Assembly (NCBI RefSeq): GCF_003711515.1
Contig: NW_021167087.1
Coordinates: 1,360,799 to 1,424,798, forward strand
From: Sodiomyces alkalinus F11
Taxonomy: Eukaryota; Ascomycota; Sordariomycetes; Glomerellales; Plectosphaerellaceae
Reading direction: 5' to 3'
DNA length: 64,000 nt
Part shown: positions 55,560 through 64,000 of the stretch, one piece after another
How positions within the stretch are numbered: position 1 is the stretch's first letter
Layout: every line of letters starts with the position of its first letter
Program-made: the position numbers and the translations under genes
Notes under the pieces: model-generated
Databases searched by the model: none
What the model saw: the letters and a program-made list of their open reading frames with translations, nothing else
What the model was told of the DNA's origin: nothing

Positions 55560-58500
55560 CCTAAGATAAATAATTAGAATCGCTTAGTAGAATATAGGGG
55601 GATAGCGGGATAGAATATAGTAGGCGCTCTATAACCATAGCGGGTATAACGTAATAGCGGTAATAAAGCCCGGGTTAGATAAGAGGAAAAACCCGACTTA
55701 CCTAAGGGGATATAATTATAGGATAGTATAGGGGAGTAGGCGCGCCCTGCTCTATATATATAAGCGGTATAAGGCCGCTATATTTACGTGGCATACGGGT
55801 AAGGATTAGGCCTAGGCTATAATTAGAGTCGGGATATAATAGCAGGAGACGAATATATAGGTAGTATAATTATTATACTATAAGGGAGGAGAGTAGGAGA
55901 CCCCGATATATAAACTTATAGCGGAACCAGAGCGGTAGTGCACCGTCCTAATAGGAGACTTTAACCTAAAAAATCCCCTCTAAGACGGGTATAATATATA
56001 CGAAAGATAATCGGAAGACCTTATTACGCTCGCGCACTAATAGTAACTCGACCTTATAACCCCGAAAGAATATATTACTAGGACCTCGGCCGATACTAAT
56101 CGATAGTATAGCACGCTAGACCTTACCTGGGTCTTAGCGGACCTTATATATATATATAGGAGGACGATCTAGACCTAATAGGCTTAGACTATATAGCTTA
56201 GATAATTAATATCGACACTGCGTAACCGTGTTAGTGTATCGCTAGTAAAGGATAGAGGTAGAGGAAGTTAGACTAGAAAGCGGCCTAAAAAGAGGCCTGG
56301 AGGGTAGACTATAGAGAAATACCCTTTACCCCGGAAGTAATCGACTAGGTAGTAAACTAGATACTATAGGACCTTACTAGTATCGCGGACGCTATAACGC
56401 CGCGCCGTAAGCTAGCCGCCTTCCGCGATAGGCCGCTATAATAGACGTAGGAGATAGTAAAGGCGAATAAGGAGGTAATAAGGCTAATACGGCGCTATTA
56501 TAGGCGGAGGTTATATAATAGGTAGAATAAACTTAAAGAGGCAGAAAAATATCGCGATATTCTAGTTAGAATAAAGAAACGGAAGAGCTAGCGCGGTGCC
56601 ATCGATACGATAATAGTAGACTAAAAAAGCCTTTAGGCACTATAACGCTAGGCCCAGACGGTAAGCCACTTACCCCTAGACCTCTTATCTATCCCGCCCC
56701 TATAGCGTAACGCGGGCGGACTAGTCGCGATAATATATAACGGGAAAGCGATAATCCTTACAGAGAAGTTTTTCCCCCTATTATACCCTATAGAAAGCGG
56801 GCGTATCGGCGGCGCGCCGAGGATAATAGTAATACCACTTATGTAAGAGGTCACGGAAGAGGAGGTTTAGTAGACTATATAATAAATAATAAAGTAAAAG
56901 GTACCCGGGGAGGATAGCCTACCGAACGGATTCCTACTCGCCTATAGCTAACCACTCTATAAGCGACTAGTATAACTTTTCTCCGCGAGCCTTAAGAACG
57001 TATATTTCCCGTAATAATACCGTACCGTAGAAGTAATACTGCTTAAGAAACCAGGTAAACTACAGGAAGCTTATACGATAGCCTTAGGGTAACGACCGAT
57101 ATTACTCCTTAGCGTAACGGGGAAGGTCCTTAAGAAGATAATAGTAAGAAGAATCGCGACTATAGCGGAGGAGTATTAACTCCTCCCCGCCGGATAGATA
57201 GGTAATCGTAGATACCGTGATATAATAGTAGCGGTTAGGGCTATTATAGAGGGAGTATACGCCGTGTAGAAGCGCGGCGGAGCTATAGCGTAATTAAAGC
57301 TTAATATCTAGGGCGCCTTTAATATAGTACTACATTAAAAACTCCTTAAAGTCCTCGCCTAGTACGGCTTCCCGGACTAGGTTATAAAATAGACCTAGTT
57401 ATATCTTATAGCGCGCACGGCGCGTCTACGCTTCGATAGCGATATAGCATATTAGGTAAAAATCTAGGCGGGAGTCCCCTAAGGATCCCCCCTCTCCCCG
57501 ATCCTCTTTATACTATTTATTAGGACGCTTTACTAGGAATTAATCCGGATACCGCGGGTTACGGTAATCGGCTTTACCGATAACACGAATATTATAGCTT
57601 TTAGACGTAATAAGGCCGTACTATAGGCGTACCTTAAACGGGTATAGTAAGTCTACTAAAGCTAGTTATAGAGGAGCGGACTACGATTTAAGCCACGGAA
57701 GTATAAGCTCCTTTACTTTACGAGAAAACAAGAACCGCTATTACTCCTACTACACCTTAAAGGCGTACCGGCGCTATAAGTTAGAGAAATAAAGGTCTTA
57801 GGGGTTATCCTCGACTAGAAGCTTATATTCCGTCCTTATATCAGGAAACTTAAAGCTAAACTCCTTACCTAAAAATACGCCCTTACGCGCCTTATAGCGT
57901 TAGTATAGGGCTACCGTATCGGGGATACGCGTAAACTATACTAAATAGTAGTCCGGAGCGCTATACTATACGCGGCCCCGGCCTTTGATACGATAATAAG
58001 AAAAGGGGAGAAGCCGAGCGGAGTTCTTAAAGGACTAGCTAGTAAGTAGGCGTAATACCTACGTATCGTTACTAGCGCGTATCGGGCTACCGCTATAAAG
58101 GTAATTAAGATAGAGGCAGGGGTCCCCCCCCTTAACTTATACTATAATACCCTAACCGTATAAGCGGTACTACGTGTAAAGGATACCTAGATAGAGTAAG
58201 CGATACTTTAGGTATAATAAGTAGCTAAAGCGGCTATATAGCGTAGAAGACGCGGGGGAGGGGTTAGGCCCTACCTAAGGTTTTAGGGGGTATAGAAGTA
58301 GGAGGTTAAGTCCTAGCTCCTTAGGAGGGAATTAGCCTAACGCCTTTAAGAGGAATAGGCGTACCGGTAAAAGCGTACCTTACTATATTAATATAGTAGC
58401 GTGGCCGTAGCGTAGATACCCTAATTCGACTACGCGGCGCTTAGGAAGTATAAAGACCTTATAAAACTATAGAGTTCTATCCTTACCTAGATTCGAATAA

Positions 58501-58830
58501 AGAAAATAGGCCTTCGTTACTTCCTCTTTATAAGAGGCGTACCGGAAACGGCGACGCTATATTACCGGTACGCTAATAGAGGGCCGGAGATAGCGGAATA
58601 TATCGCATTATAGTGCTAAGATATATTAGGGGAGATATAAAAGCGCCTCGCGGCCGATATAGGCGCGCGCCTACTAATAAAATAGGACTAGCTCTTAGCG
58701 CTCCGGAGTAAGGAGACCGCGGGGAAGGTCACGAAGTGGTTCCTATAAACCGGGCGCCTCCCGGACTTCTAACTAGCATAATAACTAGACACGGAGGCGT
58801 AGTAGAGCCCCTATAGCGTTAGAACCTCGG
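55560..58830 (+). pseudogene. LINE ORF2: endonuclease and reverse transcriptase, degraded
   Basis: Endonuclease: AIFTWHTGKD, then VLIGDFNLKNPL near 55948 and STLDLTWVLADL. Reverse transcriptase: NGFLLAYS, RPILLLSVTGKVLKKIIVRR, LLPAG, AGVP(Q)GSPLSPILFILF, then GFTDNTNI near 57570, where the catalytic FTDD/YADD box has become FTDN by a TG to TA change. The C-terminal part (KVTKWFL, GRLPDF(Q)LA) matches the end of Tad1-type polyproteins. No RNase H was recognised. Confidence 0.88.
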
Positions 58831-58841
58831 GTATAGATACA

Positions 58842-58933
58842 GGGAGGCGAAGACGACTATAAAGGGAGGTAAAGACGACTATAAAGGGAGGTAAAGACGA
58901 CTATAAAGGGAGGTAAAGACGACTATAAAGGGA
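58842..58933 (+). repeat. 22-bp tandem repeat after LINE ORF2
   Basis: About four units of GGGAGGTAAAGACGACTATAAA (first unit GGCG instead of GGTA), just past the end of ORF2. Confidence 0.9.
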
Positions 58934-60807
58934 ATAAGTAGAGGGAGAGTAAGATATTTATTAATAGCCGTTATATAACCACGCTACGGGCGCGCTACGT
59001 TTACTCCTTATCTATATACTTATCGGACTTATCGTTATCGTCGTTAGAGCTAATCGCTCTACTATCTACTAGGATAACCTTATCCTTACCTTTACCCTTA
59101 TCCTCGGTGGCTAAGGCCGTAGGATCCCCTGATAAAAGGACGGGGATACCCTATAATACGTATTAATAGCAGGGTCGGCGCGGGGTTAGCGCGGGGTAAC
59201 TTATAAGGTAGGCGAGGATAAGCTTTAATATCTTACCGTTATAAGCATAGCTACTACTATAGCTTTACGGGGGCGTAGCGGCGGGGGCGGCGACTATACT
59301 AATACTACTAGCCCGGCGGAGGGCGGCGCGGTACGCCTAAAGGGCGCGAGTCTAATAGATGGCCGCCTACTAATACTTCCGGATATTCTACGATAGGATT
59401 AGTAATAAGGATATAGCGTATACGGTATAACGGAGAAGGGGAAAAAACCTATAAAAGGAGTTAAGGCGGCGTGGGCGGCGGCGGCGGCGGCGATAAGGGC
59501 GGTGGCGGCGTTATTATAGGGGGGGGGGGACTTAATAGAAGGATTAAAGGAGTAAGGGCGTAGCGAGGGCGTAGCGGGGATAAACCGGGGCGTAGTAGCT
59601 ATTACTACGATTACTATTAATATATTTAATATAACGGGCGCCGGCTCCTAAGTCGGGTTAGTAAATACGGTACGGAGCGGGGGCACCGCGGGGGCGTAAC
59701 AGGAACGCGATAGGACTATATACTAGGGGGGTTTTAGCAGGGCGCGGCCTAGTAGTCTTATACTAGGGATATAATACACGAAGTATAAGGCGATAAGCGG
59801 ACGGTAGGGGTAGCGGCGGACTATACCGGGTTAAAATATAAAACGGGGGCGTAAAACGGGCGCGATAATAATACAGCGGGGAACTTATAGTAGAAGGCTA
59901 GGGGGTAGCTGGCCTTTTACCCTTATAGGCGCCGGTACCGGCTCCCTCTTTAGTAATAGAGGTCTTATTACTAGGTATTTAGAGGGGTAGGAGAGTTAGA
60001 CTAAGGCGGGCGTTACGGGAGTGGAGCGGGGGCGGCGCGAGGACGGCGCGACTTAGAACCCCGTTAAATCCCTTACTATATAGCCGAATAGCACCGGGGA
60101 TCCCGTACAGGAATTCTAGGGCTATACCTATATCGTACCGACCACGTAAAACTTACCTTAAGAACGATAGCTTAAAGGAGGAAAAGAGGAAAGGAGGAAA
60201 AGAGAGGAAAAGAGGGAGGGTTATAAGAAAAGGGAGCGGTAGATTAGCTCTATAAGTCACCACGCCTTTTAGGGAATAGTAGCCACGCCCGGCCTATACT
60301 ATAGCGCCTACCCCAGAGAGCTTACGTAGCGCGAGTAAGGGAGGTATATAACTAAATAAGGGCTACTATAAATAGTAGGTATATAAAGGAGGTTTTAGAA
60401 TAAATAATAAATAAAGGAAGGAGTAAGGGGGGGGTAGGTATACCCTCCCCCCTATAGAAGGGAGGGAGGGTATAAAAGGTGCCGCGGCGAGGGAAGAATA
60501 ACCTCGCCGGATCCGGAATAAAGGAAAGGATAGCGGCGAGGGACTATAACGATAGCGTACCAAGGGCGCGTATAACTAACACGGCACCTACTAAACTAAC
60601 TAGCCGACCCCTATTAGCTACTAGCCTAAAGGTAAGATCTGGTTTTCGAATAGCGATAAAAACGGGGCCGCGGAGCGATACCGTAGCGGCCACGCATAAT
60701 AGAACTACCTATATAATAAGAGCGTAGGGGTTTTTATCTATTAACGGTTTCCCCTTAAGAATTAGAGAAGGACTATTGCCTAGGTAGCTAGCCTAGCTTA
60801 GCTAAGC
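58934..60807 (+). other. G-rich 3' region of the LINE
   Basis: About 1.9 kb without readable retrotransposon domains. It has GGC-triplet runs near 59470-59515 and a G run at 59519-59529. The minus strand gives short Pro-rich frames, but nothing I can name. Confidence 0.5.
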
Positions 60808-60846
60808 GAGAATAGCGTAATAAATAATAATAATACTTTAGTACTT

Positions 60847-61405
60847 TCTATATAACTAATCCACTAAATAAGCTAATAAGGTAACCCTATAAAGATCTTT
60901 ATATATCTAAATCGTCTATAAAAAAGGCGTCGCTTATAATAACTATTACCTATAAACTAATACTTAATCCGTACTAAATTAAAAGGTTCTTTATTATAAA
61001 TAAATAGCGGCCAGCTTAGTCTATCGCCTTATAATACTCGGGAAAGGGGTTTCTAAGAAAGCGGGAGAGGATAAAGACGGCGAGTACTATATTAGGACGT
61101 ATTATATCTACTATATAAAGCACTAATCCGACCTTTTCTTAATAAGATTTAATCACTTAAGCGGTAGCTTTATCTTCTTTTTTCCGGTATTCTATAACGG
61201 GAATAAGAATTACTAGGTAGGTATTTAGAGCGTTTAATTTAAACCTAGCTACGATCTTTTCGATATATAAGTCGTAGGAGAGGAAAACCTTATATCGAGG
61301 GCGATCTTAAATAATCTTAATACCTAAAAACTAATCGGCTTCCCCTTTTTCCGATACCTTAAACCTTATTTTAATCCCTTTAATAATCCTAAGACCGTTT
61401 ATAGT
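60847..61405 (-). pseudogene. Copia copy 2 pol between reverse transcriptase and RNase H
   Basis: The minus strand reads KVFLSYDLYIEKIVARFKL, EKVGLVLYIVDIIRPNIVLA, FLRNPFPEYYKAID and SL(Q)GYLISLFSGLVI, the Copia segment KxGxALYxxxxTRPDxAFA ... NPxPEHxKAAxR ... RRSSQGYxFxLFGG. It corresponds to the gap in copy 1. Confidence 0.85.
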
Positions 61406-64000
61406 ATTATCTCTATAAAATAATATAAGAATATCGTCTATAAAGAATATAACGAATACGTCTTAAGCCTTAGTATAGAATAAGCACGGTTCTTCCGTAC
61501 TAGCCTTTATCCTTAAGTCTATTAGGGTGGCCGCGAAGGTCTAGAACAATAGTCTACGCGAGTCGCGTAGTCTATATAGTGCTTTATCGAGCTCTAAGCA
61601 CTTATCAGACTGCTTAAATCTATTGGGAAGTTCGTATATAATGGGCGTTCCTGTTTTACTTCTTTAGGCGTTAACGAAGGCGTTAACGATATTAAGTTAC
61701 TTAATCTCTAGATTAAACTAAGTAGCTAGGGCTATAATAATATAAAAAAATCGTGTAACGAGTATTATTATATAGGTTCCCTTAATTATTAAGCTCTTCT
61801 ATAGGTCCCCTCGAATATATAAGCGTGCCTTATATCGTTCAAGATATCCGTCTTAGTTAAACTTATAGGTAAAAACCCACTTTAACGGAAAAGGCTTTAA
61901 CTTCGCCTCTAAGCGCTTAATTTCCCTTTATATACGCTTCTTAATTAGCTTATTTACCTCCTTCTACGCGGCTTCTTTAAACTATTCACGTATTAGGTGG
62001 TTAGTAAGCTCCTATTAGTGCTTTCGTATAATCTTTACATAGTCGCGATAAACCCTACCATCGATTAAGGGCTTCGGTAATATTATAGCCTCTTTTTTAG
62101 TATTTAAACGGGTATTTATTTTAGTATCGGCTACTCCGAGGATTATTAAATTAAAGGTTAGAAGCCCTTTTAGCCCGTCCTAGCGCTTTTCTTATAAATT
62201 AGATAAGAAAAAGATATAAGTTAAAGGTATATCTAGCTCTACCTAATACATCCGTGGATTAATCCGAATAGTCTTTCCTTAAGCACGGCGATTAGTGATT
62301 CTTACGCTAGCGTGCGTTACTTCCTTTATTAGTATACTCTTTTTCCTTTAATAGGCGGTCACCTTAGGAGTCGGTCGGATAAGTAGTCTAGATCCGGACG
62401 CTATAATACGGCTAATACTATAGTACGGATTAAGGGTAGCTAGTCCCTATACTATCGCTTACGTACTTCTTTTTATAGTTAAAATCGTCCAAGTATCCAT
62501 ATTAAGCTTTAGTATATATAATCTTACCGTATCGGCTATAGTACCTTCTTATATAGCCGCTTCGTTATCTTATTAGTCGGAAGAACTATTAATTAAGAGT
62601 TCCTCCGAAGACTATGGCTCTACGCTTATAACCTAAAGATTCCTACTCTAAGGATTAAGTATTACGCGTGGGGTTTAAAGTTCTATTACGGGCGGTTCGG
62701 GTATATTAGGTGTATTTAGTAGTGGCGATAAAACGTTTAATTTAGCCTCTACTACTCTTACCCCCGAGTTCGAACCCGTGGACTATACTTATTCTCTAAA
62801 AGGTATACTATCAATTAATCTACCCGGAGGGTAAGCCTATAGGATAAAGTCATTATCTTTATTTTCTTATATTTCGTAAGTTATAAGCTAGTTCCTTACC
62901 TTAGGCTCTAGGATCTATTCTACTTCTTCGAGCTATAGTTTATAAAATAACTACTCGTTAAATTATATATTACGTGTTATAATAACCTTCTAAAGCTATA
63001 GAATCTATACTCGGTAAATATTATAGGTAATATAACCTATAAGATACCTAATATATCCCCTTAGTTAAACCTTATATAGTTTCCTATTCCTCCTAGCCTC
63101 TTTATCCCTCGCTATTAGATAGGCGCGGTAGCCGTAGGTATAAATACTACTCTAATCAGGGTATAGGTCGGCTATATACTCTTTTACCGGACTTAGCGTA
63201 TCATCTCTAAACTATAAGTCGAGGATTTCCACTAGGGATTTTTATCTATATCGTTATAAGGGACTTATACTATATAATAGCGCTCCTATTCTAGTGCTTT
63301 CTGGCTATTTATCTAATAGAATTCCTACTCCGTTAAGTATAGTATTAGACTTTATAATAATTAGTTAACCGGCTCTTTCGCTGCCTCCGTTCGGTTTATA
63401 GGTATAGGACAGTATAATTTCTATATCGATCCCTTAACTACTTGCCTATAGCTAGGTTATTAAATTCCCTACTAGATTAACAATTAAGGGCTTATTATCA
63501 CTGCGTATCTTATAGATATATAATATAAACTGCCGATTAACCTATTATTCGAAGGCTTATAGCGCGTTATAAACCGTAACGCTATTTTCGAAGCTAAAGG
63601 TAGTACGTAGATCTAGCCGCTATATTCGTCCTTTATTATAAGAAGATATCGTATACCGTTATAGCTCTTAGGTAGCTCTTAAAGATCCTAATAAATACGC
63701 TAAAACGGTTATAGGGAGCGGTGTTCTAATATATATCGAGATATAACTTAATATACCTAGGTTCGGGAGTATATCTTATAGTCTATCCGCTTAGTTCCCT
63801 TAATTAACACATTCCTAGCATTACGAACTAATACTCATAGAGCGCTTAGTCTAAGATAGCCTGCTCTTAAGTGCTATAACTATTCTTCGTCGACTTATAG
63901 ACGCGGAGGGTCGCGGGAAGGTTAGTAATATCGGTAAGCTCTTATTAGTCGATCGACTACTATAACTAGTATATATTAATAATCGTAATTAATCGAAATA
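61406..64000 (-). pseudogene. Copia copy 2 pol: reverse transcriptase and integrase remains
   Basis: Aligned base by base with 19641 to about 22235 of copy 1, including the FIDD box region near 61430 and the integrase core near 63360-63600. It is cut by the window end. Confidence 0.88.

Larger units (their letters stand above)
53308..60833 (+). mobile_element. Tad1-like LINE inserted in Copia copy 2, RIP-mutated
   Basis: 7.5 kb, plus orientation. It is flanked by a 13-bp duplication (53295-53307 and 60834-60846, TACTTTA-T/G-TACTT, one mismatch) and ends in a TAA-rich tail (about 60808-60833), as non-LTR elements do. Removing it and one duplication restores the Copia RNase H frame exactly. 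Contents: ORF1 with zinc knuckles, ORF2 with endonuclease and reverse transcriptase, and a 2-kb G-rich 3' region. All frames are full of stops at former TGG and CAG/CAA codons. Confidence 0.92.
51210..64000 (-). mobile_element. Ty1/Copia LTR retrotransposon copy 2, RIP-mutated, nested, truncated by window end
   Basis: Second copy of the Copia element at 17147, in the same minus orientation. Its 3' LTR (51210-51407) is preceded by CATAT, the likely target duplication. The matching 5' LTR lies beyond the window. The RNase H domain is split by a LINE at 53308-60833; pol resumes at 60847 and runs to the end, aligned with copy 1. Some stretches (for example 62690-62830 against 20930-21060) are nearly identical between the copies, while others differ by C/T and G/A only. 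Confidence 0.95.

Noticed and set aside
58842..58933. Regular repeats that could suggest a CRISPR-like array
   Set aside because: No spacers between units, and the setting is a eukaryotic LINE.

Overview
The window is nuclear DNA of a filamentous ascomycete, most likely a Sordariomycete. The evidence is short GT-AG introns with CTAAC-type branch sites, GC-rich codon third positions, a 13-nt intron in a tRNA gene, and repeats mutated by repeat-induced point mutation (RIP). Host DNA fills about 1-17.1 kb and 24.25-51.2 kb. RIP-mutated transposons fill 17.15-24.25 kb and 51.2-64 kb. There are two assembly gaps (18986-19640 and 29932-30031).

Host genes, left to right: the 3' part of a GH10 xylanase; a GNAT acetyltransferase; a 2191-residue Mlp1/Tpr-type nuclear-basket protein; a secreted cysteine-rich, probably GPI-anchored protein; a flavoprotein/F-box/ankyrin-like fusion. 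After the first transposon come a second secreted cysteine-rich protein, an NmrA-like NAD(P)-binding protein, a small Zn-finger-like gene of uncertain structure, a GH24 lysozyme, a gamma-glutamyltranspeptidase, an intron-containing tRNA-Ala(UGC), a short-chain dehydrogenase whose stop codon overlaps that of a wax-synthase-like membrane protein, dynactin subunit 6 divergent from the 51-kDa subunit of complex I, a PEX11-like protein, a 414-bp Mutator-type MITE, an FAD oxidoreductase of the fumarate reductase/ketosteroid dehydrogenase type, and a Cue2-like CUE/DUF1771/Smr endonuclease. Most are ordinary single-copy genes and no metabolic cluster is evident. Xylanase, lysozyme, GGT and the two cysteine-rich proteins are all predicted to be secreted.

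The first transposon is a complete Ty1/Copia element (minus orientation; 196/198-bp LTRs; 5-bp target duplication GAGAT; primer-binding site matching the anticodon arm of initiator tRNA). A second copy starts at 51210 and runs off the window. Its RNase H domain is split by a 7.5-kb Tad1-like LINE (13-bp target duplication, TAA-rich tail), and the LINE itself carries a less mutated LTR-like insert. RIP here hits CpA/TpG almost exclusively and leaves CpG intact.

The most unusual observation is that both Copia copies carry an extra, RIP-damaged reading frame antisense to pol, next to the 3' LTR. It has a CX2C ... CX2CX6C Cys pattern. A host gene at 27.8-28.7 kb shows the same spacing, which suggests a domain shared between host and retrotransposon.
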